Shown: positions 1 to 10,288 of the stretch, in pieces
How positions within the stretch are numbered: position 1 is the stretch's first letter
How the letters are laid out: the number at the start of each line of letters is the position of its first letter
DNA from: Nemertoderma westbladi
Lineage: Eukaryota > Xenacoelomorpha > Nemertodermatida > Nemertodermatidae
DNA: 64,000 nt
NCBI GenBank assembly: GCA_032718475.1
Contig: JAUCBJ010008130.1
Location: 1 to 64,000, forward strand
Direction: 5' to 3'
The notes under the pieces: generated by a model
Seen by the model: only the letters and a program-made list of their open reading frames with translations
Databases searched by the model: none
What the model was told of the DNA's origin: nothing
Program-made: the position numbers and the translations under genes

Positions 1-2404
1 GGGTGGAGTGAAAAAAAAATTTTTCTTTACTTTTAAGGGAAGCACTATTTTTCTGATGCCAAATCGGTCTAAACTAACATTGCAAAAAAAAATTTTTGAT
101 TTTGAAAAATTCTAAGCGGGCCTCACGACACTTGAAAATTTCAAATTTTTGGGAAGGCAATGCCAGTTTTGAAATTCTTAGATATTTTGTATTTTTGATA
201 AAAGTTAAGGAAGATGCAAATATTTAATGTCAAATAGGTTGGAAACAAACACAAAATGTGAAATTGTGATTATCATATAAATCTACCCCAGCCTCATGGC
301 GTTTAAAATTTTGCAAAATTTGCCAAATTTAGCCCTAAAAATACAGCAAACCTACTTCGTAGTCTCTATAGTTGAAATCGATTTACTGTGATTTGGAGTT
401 CTTCCTGAGTGAAAACCAAGTCCCCTGATTTGATCACAACTATATTTCAATACTAGAAACCCAGCTAGCTGGCTGTGAATTTGCCTTTGCATCAAATTCC
501 CAATAAGTATATTATAAACAACAGTAGGCCTAGGTCTAGGAAGAAGGATAATTCTAAATTAGGAAAACACTAGTAAAACAGTAAAGCACTAGAAAAACAT
601 ATGAAAAACATTACAATTATTGATCAACAGGAAATTTAATACATCGATTACACTGAATTGGTAATCTTAAATGTACTCCTCGCATAGCACACGTTAAGTA
701 ATCTCCATAAAACATAGGGAAAACACTACAAACCCTCTGGACAACAGTGAAATTTTACCTATATTTCGCTAGAAAGCGGGGTAGCTCAATTGGCTGAGCG
801 TCAGGCCTGCAATCAATTGGTTGTAGGTTCAGCCCCACAAGGGTCCACTCAGCCGCCTTTCATCTCCTGTAGTACTGGGGTCGATAAATTGAGTACCAGT
901 TAAATAACTGGGAGCAAATCTTGGGATAATAGTAGCGCCCACCCCTACCCTCGGTAGCATCTATCGAAAGAGGAGCCTTCGGGTCGCCTCAACTGTTTGC
1001 TTGATATGCTGCTAATAATACTAGGTGAAAGAAGAAATCAATCAGCATGCAGTTCAGCACTATCCTTGTTTTACTGGTCAGCCAGTAGTACCAGTGTTGA
1101 TGTATTCTGGTATTACATAGTGTATTCCAGTATTGTTAGTATTAGATCAATTCATCTGCTAAATGTTGGCAGTTGAAGTGCAGAAGTTGTGGTATTTATT
1201 ATTAAGGATACCATTCATACCAGAAAACCGAACTGACTAGAAAATCATGTGTGATGTGTTCTAGATCTTGCATCCGCGCTTCTAGCCACACTGGTATGCC
1301 ACTTCACTACAGTATCTCTGTATGTAGGACCTAACTGTGGCCCTCTTGCTGTCTTAATATTAAATACCGCAACATCTGCACTTTAACTGTTCAACATTTA
1401 GCAGATGACAAGATCCAACACTAACAATACTTGAATACTGGAATACACTAATACCAGAATACACCATTAATGTGCCTCTACCGACTGACCAGTAAAACTG
1501 TTGAAATGCATGCTGATTGGTTACTGTTCCTTGGTTGCCGGGCAACAGTGGTTTCTGTGTAGTACATATTAGACACTTTCAACTTATTTTTTAGCAGCAT
1601 ATGAGGTAAAATTTAATGCTATTTAATGCCAATCATTTTTTCACTGTTTTCTGGACAGTTTATAGTTGTCCCTATGTTTTATGTAGATTACTTAATGGTG
1701 TGCTATGCGAGGAGTACATTTAGGATTACCAATTCAGTGTAATACATGTATTAAATTTCCTGTTGATCAATATTTTTACTTTTTCCGGGTGCATTAGTGT
1801 GTTTTTCATATGTTTTTCTAGTGCTTTACTGTTTTACTAGTGTTTTCCTAATTTAGAATTATCCTTCTTCCTATACCTACTGTTGTTTATAATATACTTA
1901 TTGGGAATTTGATCCAAAGGTAAATTCACAGCCAGCAAGCTGGGTTTCTAGTATTGAAATATAGTTGTAATCAAATCAGGGGACTTGGTTTTCACTCAGG
2001 AAGAACTCCAAACCACAGTAAATCGATTTCAACTATAGAGACTACGAAGTAGGTTTGCTGTATTTTAAGGGTGAAATTTGGCAAGTTTTGCAAAATTTTA
2101 AAGGCCATGAGGCTGGGGTAGATTTATATGAAAATCACAATTTCACATTTTGTGTTTGTTTCCAACCTATTTGACATTAAATATTTGCATCTTCCTTAAC
2201 TTTTATCAAAAATACAAAATATCTGGGATTTTCAAAACTGGCATTGCCTTCTCAAAAATTTGAAATTTTCAAGTGTCGTGAGGCCCGCTTAGAATTTTTC
2301 GAAATCAAAAATTTTTTTTTGCAAAGTTAGTTTAGACCGATTTGGCATCAGAAAAATAGTGCTTCCCTTAAAAATAAAGAAAAAAATTTTTTTCACTCCA
2401 CCCT
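1..2404. mobile_element. Long foldback (inverted-repeat) element with internal SINE
   Basis: The first bases (GGGTGGAGTGAAAAAAA) and the reverse complement of the bases ending at 2404 are the same, and the match continues inward along nearly the whole element. Left arm 1-776 pairs with about 1640-2404, and left arm 1005-1206 pairs with about 1353-1600. The arms are therefore about 1.0-1.2 kb, with scattered substitutions, around a spacer of about 146 bp (1207-1352). The left arm is interrupted by a SINE at 777-1003. There is no coding ORF, which suits a non-autonomous foldback element or palindromic MITE. The left flank is outside the window, so the target duplication cannot be checked and the element may begin before base 1. 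The superfamily is not recognised. Confidence 0.85.
777..1003 (+). mobile_element. tRNA-derived SINE, copy 1
   Basis: The 5' head has a pol III A box (TAGCTCAATTGG) and a B-box-like GGTTCAGCCCC with tRNA-like spacing. It is followed by a conserved non-tRNA body shared with the copy at 19462-19696, including GTACCAGTTAAATAACTGGG and a GAGGAGCCTTCGGGTCGCC tail. The copy sits in the left arm of the foldback element, and the arm's partner sequence is uninterrupted, so the SINE inserted later. The flanks (ATATTTCGCTAGAAAG and ATATGCTGCTAATAAT) are only a weak match and may be a diverged target duplication. There is no poly(A) tail. The anticodon-stem pairing is poor, so this is not a functional tRNA gene. 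Confidence 0.85.
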
Positions 2405-2454
2405 AATATTCAGCCCATAACCTTTATAAATGAAGATTGTAATACATAAATATG

Positions 2455-4091
2455 TCAAAATAAATAAAGAAAGAGATACCGGAGAATTGCAGTGAATATA
2501 CACATGGAACTTTGGTGTGTAGGTGCTGCATCAGTTGTAGTTTCCATAGTTACTGTTTCTGTAGATAAAGTTGACGTTTCTTCTGTTGTCATTATTGTTG
2601 ATGGTAGCGGGATGCTTGTAGCATTGGATCCTTGTATTATGTCATTGACAAACAAAGCTACTCCTAGATCGGCGAAAACGATTTTTTCTTTTCCATCAAT
2701 AAATTGAACGAAACCCCCATCCAGACCCTCCTTCACACGTGTTTCCTCATATTTGAAAACCAATACCGAAATATTTCTGATTCCATAAACAATGCCCGCG
2801 TCATAACACGCTCCTTTATCACCTATTTCAACAACCATTTGTTCGACCAAAGAAAACTCTGCCTTAATCGCAATGGCAAGATCATTACTGGTGACTCCCA
2901 TACATGGGTTGTAGGTGATGTTGTAAGGTAAACTTGTCTGGTAAACGTTCCCTGCAAAAGTAAGTGTTACACCATCTGCTGTGATGGGTGGTAGCGATTC
3001 CTCATCTAAGATAGATTTCACAGCATCTTTAAATGCTGCACTACTGATGTTGGTGTTCGTAGTGGCTAATTTTGTTACAAGGTCTATTGAACCACAGCCA
3101 ATACTTGTTACTGTTACAGTAACATGTCCAATATTTGAATTGCCTTGTAATGCGTTTGTTACGGCATTAACATATTGTGAAGTTACATCAGCTTGTGTTG
3201 CAACATTACTTGTAACTGCAGTACAATTGCCATCAAACGATGTTATTATAGTAGTTGAAGGATTAGTCACCTGTGGAGTTGTAACTGTAGTTGCCTGTGG
3301 AGTTTCCACTGTAGTTGCCACTGTAGTTGCCTGTGGACTTGCCACCGTAGTTGCTTCTGTAGTTGCCTCTGTAGTTGCCTGAGGAGTTGCCTCTGTAGAT
3401 GTCTGTGGAGTTGCCACTGTAGTTGCCGGTGGAGTTTCCACTGTAGTTGCCGATGTAGTTGCCACTGTAGTTGCCGATGTAGTTGCCACTGTAGTTGCCT
3501 GTGGACTTGCCACCGTAGTTGCATATGTAGTTGCCACTGTAGTTGCCTGTGGAGGTTTCACTGTAGTTGCCACTGTAGTTGCCTCTGTAGTTGCCACTGT
3601 AGTTACCGTTGTAGTTGCGACTGTAGTTGCCTGTGGAGTTGCCATTGTAGTTGCCTGTGGAGTTGCCTCTGTAGTAGTTGCCACTGAAGTTGCCTGTGGA
3701 GTTGCCACTGTAGTTGCCTGTGGAGGTGCCTCTGTAGTTGCCACTGTAGTTGCCTGTGGAGTTGCCACTGTAGTTGCCGATGTAGTTACCACTGTAGTTG
3801 CCGATGTAGTTGCCACTGTAGTTGCCTGTGGAATTGCCTCTGTAGTTGCCACTGTAGTTGCCGCTGTAGTTGCCATTGTAGTTGCACCCGTTGTTGCCTC
3901 TGGAGTTGCCTGTGGAGTTGTCTCTGTAGTTGCCTCTGTAGTTGGCTGTGGAGTTGCCACTGTAGTTGCCTGTGGAGTTGCCTCTGTAGTTGCCTCTGTA
4001 GTTGGCTGTGGAGTTGCCACTGTAGTTGCCTGTGGAGTTGCCTCTGTAGTTGTCAATGTTGTTGCTGCCGTACTTGCCACTGTAGTTGATT
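2455..4091 (-). CDS. Terminal exon of a Thr-rich mucin-like surface protein (minus-strand gene, 3' exon)
   Basis: Reading leftward, a splice acceptor (polypyrimidine-rich sequence ending CAG at 4094-4092) precedes an open frame that ends at a stop at 2455. There is no ATG at its head, so it is an internal-to-terminal exon entered in phase 1. The first 270 or so residues are imperfect Thr/Ala/Val/Pro repeats (units such as ATTVATPQ), expected to be heavily O-glycosylated. A Cys-containing globular region of about 230 residues follows, then a second Thr/Ser-rich stretch and a C-terminal hydrophobic tail (CIFTAILRYLFLYLF). That tail resembles a GPI-attachment signal or a short membrane anchor. 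The globular part is not recognised; a SEA-like fold is possible but unproven. Joining to the tectonin exon donor at 5351 keeps the frame. No clear polyadenylation signal lies just downstream. Confidence 0.75.
3270..4080 (-). repeat. Coding Thr-rich minisatellite inside the mucin exon
   Basis: Units of 12-24 bp, variants of GTTGCCACTGTAGTTGCC on the plus strand, run for about 800 bp. They translate on the minus strand to ATTVATPQ, ATTEATPQ and ATTVATTS blocks. The unit lengths are multiples of three, so copy-number change would preserve the reading frame. Confidence 0.85.
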
Positions 4092-4430
4092 CTGTAAAAA
4101 GGTAGTTTTTAATAATTTAATTAAAACGTGTTCGTTAATAATTAAATAACTTATTTCAAGTGCGGTCCCGTCGTCTGAACTATATTCCCCACTGGAAACT
4201 AGTACTCATTTAGCGAACATTAAAGGATGCAAAGCAATGATGCGAGATCTATTTTGAGCATTCAAGCAGAAAATATAAAACTGTAATAATTACTTATGCC
4301 TAATCTTAATATTGGAACGTCATCGGAGATTATTCAGTTTTATTCGCTTTTCAGATGATTGATTTATAAATTCTGTGTTTTTATTACTCCAGAATATTGC
4401 AATATTGTATGTATATTACCGATATCGTAC

Positions 4431-4613
4431 GGTACATGTACAGTACATGCGGTACGTACGGTACATGTACAGTACATGCGGTACGTACGGTACATGTACA
4501 GTACATGCGGTACGTACGGTACATGTACAGTACATGCGGTACGTACGGTACATGTACAGTACATGCGGTACGTTCGGTACATGTACAGTACATGCGGTAC
4601 GTACGGTACATGT
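4431..4613. repeat. Minisatellite, 29-bp unit, about 6 copies, internally palindromic
   Basis: Six near-perfect 29-bp units each contain GGTACATGTACAGTACATGC followed by GGTACGTAC. GTACATGTAC and GTACGTAC are each self-complementary. Every frame on both strands is open through the array because the unit has no stops, so the short ORFs found here are artefacts. Confidence 0.95.
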
Positions 4614-4645
4614 GTATCGATACATGTATATCGATCATTTCGTCA

Positions 4646-4757
4646 TACACCATTTTCGGACAACTGTTCGATTTATCATTCTCAGCATTTCAAAATTGTT
4701 TGGTTTTTGGCTATAATTTGGAATATTGGTACCTAAGATGCTATTCTACATGACAGC
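4646..4757 (-). mobile_element. Fragment of the TTAA-flanked MITE family
   Basis: The sequence from TACACCATTTTCGGACAACT to CATGACAG is the reverse complement of the right end of the MITE at 27751-28468 (its bases about 28350-28460), with scattered substitutions. The poly-G terminus is missing, so this is a truncated relic. Confidence 0.8.
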
Positions 4758-5350
4758 TCGATATATTTAAATTCACATTTAATCTCAATCATTTCACACG
4801 TGGCTTATATCAATTGAAAGCCGATAGTCTTGAGCGTCTTTTGACACTACAATTAATTAAATTCATGGTGAGGAACATTGATAAAATGAATCATTTCACC
4901 ACAATTATAAACTCGTAGTTTTCCTGACCGGTATGCAAGTAGTTTACTGAACCACTCGCACTCAGCCCTATCCATCTATTGCATTGCATTATCGGACTAT
5001 TGCTGTATTGCAGCTTAAGTTCATTAAGTTGAAATGTGTACCGGTCAGCGGTAGCGTAAGAGTGGTACAGCGGTAGGTTAACTCAACTTAATGAACTTTA
5101 GCAACAATTTCGACTGTTTACTCACGTTTTTACAAAAAACACACCCTGTCACTCGATTCAGAGCACCTTATTACCCCTTATTCGATTGTTTCTAGCCCAA
5201 CAATTTTTTCGCGCTCCAACCATATTCTGTATTATTTGTTTTGGTTTAATAAAAGGAATTAAATAAAAATGTGAAGAGCGCAAAGCGCGCCTGGCTTGGT
5301 AGTGTTTATATTATAATTAAAATGCTATAAATATGCACTTAACAACTCAC

Positions 5351-6124
5351 CTGGTAAGCCCACACAGTTCCCTGTAGTCCATATCTTCCCTCGATAGTCC
5401 ACCCCCCAAACCCTACCATTCCAATCACTGATGCTCACTTGCTTCAATCCACCTGCTACCCGTTCCCAAACGGGATTTATGTTATGATTGTTGTTTTTTG
5501 CTGCTTCCAATGTGGCTTTGTAAATTTCATGGTTTGTCGTTGTAGCCATTACAACACCATTTGCTCCTGAACTAATCGTTAGCCAGTCTTCAGCTGCCCA
5601 TTCTGTAAAGCTTCCAACAATGTTATTTGAATCAAAGGTGCCTAACATGTAATGTAGACCTTGTGAATGAATCCCCCAAAGGCCTGATGCTCCGAAGCTG
5701 ATGTCTGACAAGCTTGCGTCAATGACTTGAAACCATGATGTACCGCCAGGTCTTGATGCCGATATACCTAATCTCTGGAAAACATTGTTAAAGGAATTTA
5801 TACCCCAGACTCCATTGCTGGTTGAGTCGACTGTTATCCTAGTAATTGCTCCATCAATCGCTATCCATTCATTGCCTGTTGGATTTTGCTGACTGATAGC
5901 TTGACGGTAGTAAACGTCATAGTTTGAATTAACTCCCCAAACAATATCATTTCCAACGGCAATATTGCTGAGTCCCCCAGGGATATCAATCCAACTCGTA
6001 CCTATATCACAGGTTCCATATGTCCCATATCGGTAGAGAGTATTATCATCAGAGTTCACACCCCAAACTCCAGCTTGGCCAGTACTCACCCACTTAAGTG
6101 TTCCAGTCACTGTTAGCCACTGAA
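5351..6124 (-). CDS. Tectonin-repeat (beta-propeller lectin-like) exon
   Basis: About 258 codons on the minus strand, preceded by TTATTTCAG at 6125 and ending at the consensus donor CCAG|GTGAGT (5351/5350). The exon is 774 nt and phase 1 at both ends, a symmetric, shuffling-competent module. It contains about six tectonin repeats with the hallmark W-x(2)-I/V...G...VWGVN/D pattern, for example IVWGVNS, GVWGINS, GLWGIHS and RVWGVDY. Tectonin proteins such as fish-egg lectins, tachylectin-1-like proteins and TECPR form beta-propellers that bind glycans or bacterial surfaces. There is no ATG start; the first Met sometimes called here is a GTG valine. Joining to the next exon at 4091 gives an in-frame G|AA codon, so the tectonin module directly precedes the mucin-like region. 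Confidence 0.8.
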
Positions 6125-6380
6125 CTGAAATAAATTATATTAGATTGAGCAGATTAGAAAAAATAATAATCCATATATTCTATTATCTATCAATAATATA
6201 TTGGTAGTTCATTAAAATACCGAAAATAAAATGTATTTTAATTTGAAACTTTAAATGAAATTTTAATTTTTGAACCTATAATAAATCTGATCTTTATATT
6301 TAATTCTACCTTTACCTACTTTTACAGTACAATCAACTGAACTAAATACTGAATTAACTTATTTAAATTGATTTAATTGG

Positions 6381-9300
6381 ATGTCTCAAGGCTCGCAGCG
6401 TTGTTGCCAGTGTTCCGTCCGCGCTTGTGGCCCCACGAGTCGATGCCGCTGTGTCCGTTCTGGCCAGCCATGTGTTGGCTGTGCACCGCTGTCTTCGGGC
6501 GGCTGTCTGAACCCGCATCAGAATCCGGTTATGGTAGACTCAAAAGTTTCTGATTCCTCCATTCATGGGGATGACTCCGACTCTGACTCCGACACTGACT
6601 CATTCTCAAGTGCGGTTATTACACAAATACCAGCTAGGCGCTCCTGTGACAGACACTCGTCTGCTCCAGGTGAATCCACACCTTCTTCGACCTCGGCTTC
6701 TACCCCATCCCTTTCAACACAGGATCGGTTGGAGTCGGCGTTTGGTGGTCCCTGGCTGAACTCTCCTGGTTCATCGACTGATCTGGCCTGGGAGGCTCGG
6801 TACTCCCGTCTCACTCTCCTTCCGGGACATCAGTACATAGTGCCGGGTGGGAATGTTGGTCGGAAGATCGCCGATTTCTTGGCCCGCGAGCTGGAGTTCC
6901 TGACAGATGGGATACACCCCTCGGAACGGCCCCTCTGCTTCATCGCAGTCGTGTTTCAACGAGACCCAATGGTGAAGAAGAGCGCGGATATCCGGCGCAC
7001 CCTATTGCGTCGGATAGGTATGTGGGAGCGTGAGGAGTTCAACCAGCTGGTGGTCGAATCGGAGCGTTGCAGCATGAAATTCGCCAAGTCCCGAGGATCT
7101 GGTGGTCAAGAGACCCCAGCCCGAGTTTTTAATAGAAAAATTCTGGCTGGACAGAACCGGGCTGCCGTCCGCCTCATCACAGACAGGGACAGAGGTGGGA
7201 TTTTAGATCCGGATGCCCAGGCTGAGGGACGACCACCTGGGGTTACCATTCGTGACGTCCTCTCGGAGAAACACCCGCCCCAATTGGATGTATCTCCCGA
7301 TGCGTTCGAGCCCTGCGACGAGTTGCCCACCTTCGAGGACGTCGACATCACGGGGCAACTCGTCCTCAAGGTAACTCGTGCTCTGCGGGGAGGGGCTGGT
7401 CCGATCGGCGGAGACGCCGAACTTTGGAGTGCGCTGCTAACCCGCTACGAGGCGCACAGTGCACGCCTCCGTGAGGCCGTCGCCGGGTTGGCTAGGCGTC
7501 TTGCCAACACGCTGGTTCCTTGGGGTGAGATTTGTGCGCTCCGGGCTTGCCGACTCATTGGGATTGACAAGGAGCCCGGCGTCCGTCCCATCGGCATCGG
7601 AGAGGTCCTGTATCGTCTCTTAACCAACTGCCTTACAGCCGCCACCAAGATGGATTTTATTACGGAGTGCGGGGCGGACCAACTGTGCGCCGGAGTGAAG
7701 GCAGGCATCGAAGGTGCAGTCCACGCGATGTCGGCGCTGTACGAAGAAGAATCCACCGAGTGCATGCTCCTCGTCGATGCTTCAAACGCGTTCAACAGTC
7801 TCAGCCGTCCGGTTGCCCTGTGGAACGCGCGCGTGTACTGGCACCGGTGCTCCCGGTACCTTTTCAATGCGTACAATGGCCACGCAGCCCTATATCTACA
7901 GGGGTCCAATAAACCGCTGTGGAGCAGGGAGGGGTACACGCAGGGTGATCCGGCTGCCATGCTAGGGTACGGTTGCGGGACTCTTCCATTGATTAGGTCG
8001 ATGCGGGAAGTTGAGGTACGCACCGGAGCGGTTGAACCCATCACTCAGTCGCAGCCGCCACCCCCACCCGGCACCCCGCCACTGTTTCATCCAGACACCC
8101 CAACACCGATTCAACCCGGCTCCCATCCGCAGTCTCAACCCGCCACCCCATTGCTGACACAACCCGGCACCCCAACGCTAACACAACCCAGCGCCAGCAC
8201 TCCGTTGCTAGTGTATTCCGGCATCCCGCCGCTGTCTCAACCCGGCACCTCGTCGCTGTCTCAACCCCGAACCCTGGCGCTATCTCAACCCGGCACCACA
8301 TCGCTGTCTCAACCCTGCTCCCAGACATTGGCTCAACCCGGCTCCGGCAGCCCCGTTGCCTCCCAAAGGCAGTGCTGGTATGCCGATGATGCTTCATCAG
8401 CCGGTTCCATCATCGGTGTGTTGAGTTGGTGGGAGAAGCTTCTCCGTGTAGGGCCACGAATCGGGTACAACCCGGAACCCACCAAGTCCTACTTGGTGGT
8501 GAAACCCGAGTTTGCCGAGAGGGCGCGAGAGTCGTTTGGGAAGTTTGGGGTCCGGATTGTTTCAGGGCACCGTTTCCTGGGGGGTTACGTGGGCGACCCG
8601 CTGGGTTTACGCGAGTTCATCGCCGAGAAGGTGTCCGGGTGGGTCTGGAGTATAGGTCGACTCGCCGAGGTGGCCGAGGAGTTCCCACAGACCGCCCACG
8701 CTGGGTTGACCAGGTGTGTCCAGGCGGAGTGGGACTACCTGTTACGGGTGGTGGAGACAGACGAGGAGGACCTGGAACCCATCCGGTCGGCGCTCCTGCG
8801 CCAGTTCGTCCCGGCTCTGTTCGGTACGTCTGGGATGTGTGAGGGAGAGCTCCTGTTACTCCCTGTCCGACATGGCGGCATTGGGATCCGGGACCCACTA
8901 TTGCGCCGGGGGCACGCCCGGGAGGCGTCGCTCGCCGGGACTGTCGGGGTTGTAGACACCTTAACCACTGGTCACCCCCTCCTTGTCGCGGACCATGCAG
9001 TCTGTCTCGCCTCGGCCCTTGCCAAGAGCCGGATCGCTCAGGATGCGGCCTACAAGGCTAGACAGTTAGACGCCCTCCAAGCCATCCCTGCTGATCGACG
9101 CCGCACGGTGGAACGTACGGTATCCCACAAGACGGGGGGTTGGTTAACGGCTCAGCCCTCCGTGGTAGACCACACGGACCTGGACCCGGAGGTATTCCGG
9201 GACAACCTTGCCCTGAGGTATGGTCTGACGCCGCCGGGCCTCCCGGCAAAGTGTGAGGGGTGTGGGGACCCGTTCACAACAACCCACGCACTTAATTGCA

Positions 9301-9902
9301 AGTCGGGAGGCCTTGTTATAAAGCGGCACGATGAGGTGCGTGAGGTTTTTGGTGATCTCATCGCGTCCGCCTTTGGCGGCTCGTCGGTCCAGAGGGAGGT
9401 AACACTGTCCACTGGTTACCTGGACAGACTGGGTCGCGAGGTCGGTGGGGTCAGGGCTGATCTTTTGGCGCGAGGAGTCTGGGCCAATCAGAGGGTGGCG
9501 TCTTTCGACATTGCGGTTGTAAACGCCGACGCCCCCTCTTATTCCAACCGGTCCGTAGACTCCATTCTAGAACAACGGGTTCGCGCCAAGAAGGTCCATT
9601 ATAGCGCGGTGTGCGAGGACAGGAGGATCTCCTTCACCCCCCTAGTAGGTACCACCGACGGGGTGTGGTGCAAGGAGGCAGAGATCCTGATCCGCCACCT
9701 CGCTGAGACCCTCGTTGCCCGGCGGCAGGGGATGCGGGAACGTGGCCTTGCTTGCGTTCTTGGGGGAGTTCGGAGGCGGCTTCAGTTCGCGCTCCTCCGC
9801 TCCAACTCCCTGTGTTTGCGTGGGGGTCGGCGGTCCTGGAGGTGTCTCGGGTTCGGGGACGGAGCTGGTCTGCGTGGGTCTGACTTACCAGACAATTATT
9901 GA
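6381..9902 (+). CDS. Reverse transcriptase/endonuclease ORF of an intronless retroelement
   Basis: This is an uninterrupted 1173-codon ORF, much more GC-rich than its flanks. The N-terminus has a Cys cluster (C8, C9, C11, C16, C22, C24, C31, C34, C43) resembling a CXC/tesmin-type finger. RT motifs are visible: motif A VDASNAF (D466), motif B TQGDP (from T520) and motif C YADD (D669-D670). About 145 residues of Pro/Gln/Ser-rich LSQPGT-type repeats lie between motifs B and C, a place where RTs normally have a short linker. The C-terminal part has a CCHC finger (CEGC...H...C from C958) followed by a possible PD-(D/E)xK nuclease core (VRADLL D1027, FDIAVV D1043, KK1070-1071). That order recalls the R2-type restriction-like endonuclease. 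No RNase H or integrase is visible. The clade is not recognised. Confidence 0.8.
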   Translation: MSQGSQRCCQCSVRACGPTSRCRCVRSGQPCVGCAPLSSGGCLNPHQNPVMVDSKVSDSSIHGDDSDSDSDTDSFSSAVITQIPARRSCDRHSSAPGESTPSSTSASTPSLSTQDRLESAFGGPWLNSPGSSTDLAWEARYSRLTLLPGHQYIVPGGNVGRKIADFLARELEFLTDGIHPSERPLCFIAVVFQRDPMVKKSADIRRTLLRRIGMWEREEFNQLVVESERCSMKFAKSRGSGGQETPARVFNRKILAGQNRAAVRLITDRDRGGILDPDAQAEGRPPGVTIRDVLSEKHPPQLDVSPDAFEPCDELPTFEDVDITGQLVLKVTRALRGGAGPIGGDAELWSALLTRYEAHSARLREAVAGLARRLANTLVPWGEICALRACRLIGIDKEPGVRPIGIGEVLYRLLTNCLTAATKMDFITECGADQLCAGVKAGIEGAVHAMSALYEEESTECMLLVDASNAFNSLSRPVALWNARVYWHRCSRYLFNAYNGHAALYLQGSNKPLWSREGYTQGDPAAMLGYGCGTLPLIRSMREVEVRTGAVEPITQSQPPPPPGTPPLFHPDTPTPIQPGSHPQSQPATPLLTQPGTPTLTQPSASTPLLVYSGIPPLSQPGTSSLSQPRTLALSQPGTTSLSQPCSQTLAQPGSGSPVASQRQCWYADDASSAGSIIGVLSWWEKLLRVGPRIGYNPEPTKSYLVVKPEFAERARESFGKFGVRIVSGHRFLGGYVGDPLGLREFIAEKVSGWVWSIGRLAEVAEEFPQTAHAGLTRCVQAEWDYLLRVVETDEEDLEPIRSALLRQFVPALFGTSGMCEGELLLLPVRHGGIGIRDPLLRRGHAREASLAGTVGVVDTLTTGHPLLVADHAVCLASALAKSRIAQDAAYKARQLDALQAIPADRRRTVERTVSHKTGGWLTAQPSVVDHTDLDPEVFRDNLALRYGLTPPGLPAKCEGCGDPFTTTHALNCKSGGLVIKRHDEVREVFGDLIASAFGGSSVQREVTLSTGYLDRLGREVGGVRADLLARGVWANQRVASFDIAVVNADAPSYSNRSVDSILEQRVRAKKVHYSAVCEDRRISFTPLVGTTDGVWCKEAEILIRHLAETLVARRQGMRERGLACVLGGVRRRLQFALLRSNSLCLRGGRRSWRCLGFGDGAGLRGSDLPDNY

Positions 9903-10062
9903 TTTGGTGGTGGCATTCTTGCTATTCCTTGGTGGTGCGATTTTTAATTGCTTTTAATTGTTTGTTCGTTACTTTTATATTGTGTTATCCTGTACAATAT
10001 AATGTTATCTTTGTTTATAATAAATACTTTCAATTTTAATTTGAAAAAAAAAACAAAAAAAA
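6381..10062 (+). mobile_element. Poly(A)-tailed retroelement carrying the 1173-codon RT ORF
   Basis: The ORF is followed by about 115 bp of 3' UTR, AATAAA at 10019-10024 and an A-rich tail at 10044-10062. This is the structure of an element integrated by reverse transcription. It lies in the intron upstream of the tectonin exon, in the opposite orientation. The 5' end is not defined, and I found no convincing target duplication between the upstream flank (6125-6380, AT-rich) and the sequence after the tail. Confidence 0.7.
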
Positions 10063-10182
10063 GAAGATAATATTTTCATCAAACCAAAATTTTTTTTAGA
10101 TATTTTCTTAAATTGTATTAAATAGTTTTGTAATATAAGATTAAAAACTTTCAAAATAATTGCACAAAACATGGCATGGATA

Positions 10183-10288
10183 GCTTTAACAAAAATGGAT
10201 ACCATCTGGAAATCACATCTCTCCAGGCACCCGAAGAAGAACTTATTGGACAAACCGATAGTTGGACTCGTAGGATGGTTATACTGCC
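10183..10288 (+). pseudogene. LINE fragment (RT thumb region)
   Basis: The encoded peptide ALTKMDTIWKSHLSRH matches the equivalent segment of the decayed LINE at 23770-23830 (KMDTIWKSDLYRH). This is the conserved region just after the RT palm in EN-type LINEs. Only about 35 codons survive before the minisatellite begins. Confidence 0.6.

Larger units (their letters stand above)
4092..5350 (-). other. Intron between tectonin and mucin exons
   Basis: It is bounded by CCAG|GTGAGT at 5351/5350 and a CAG acceptor ending at 4092, read on the minus strand. It contains the 29-bp palindromic minisatellite (4431-4613) and a MITE fragment (4646-4757). The rest, 4758-5350, is AT-rich and I see no gene in it. 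Confidence 0.65.

Noticed and set aside
777-850. tRNA genes at the SINE heads (also 19462-19535)
   Set aside because: A and B boxes are present, but the anticodon stem does not pair well and a SINE body follows. These are SINE promoters.
2492-3382. Plus-strand ORFs opposite the mucin exon
   Set aside because: They mirror the Thr-rich minus-strand repeats and have no splice or start context of their own.
4359-4753. Several 60-125 codon ORFs around 4.4-4.7 kb
   Set aside because: All are readings of the palindromic 29-bp minisatellite in different frames.
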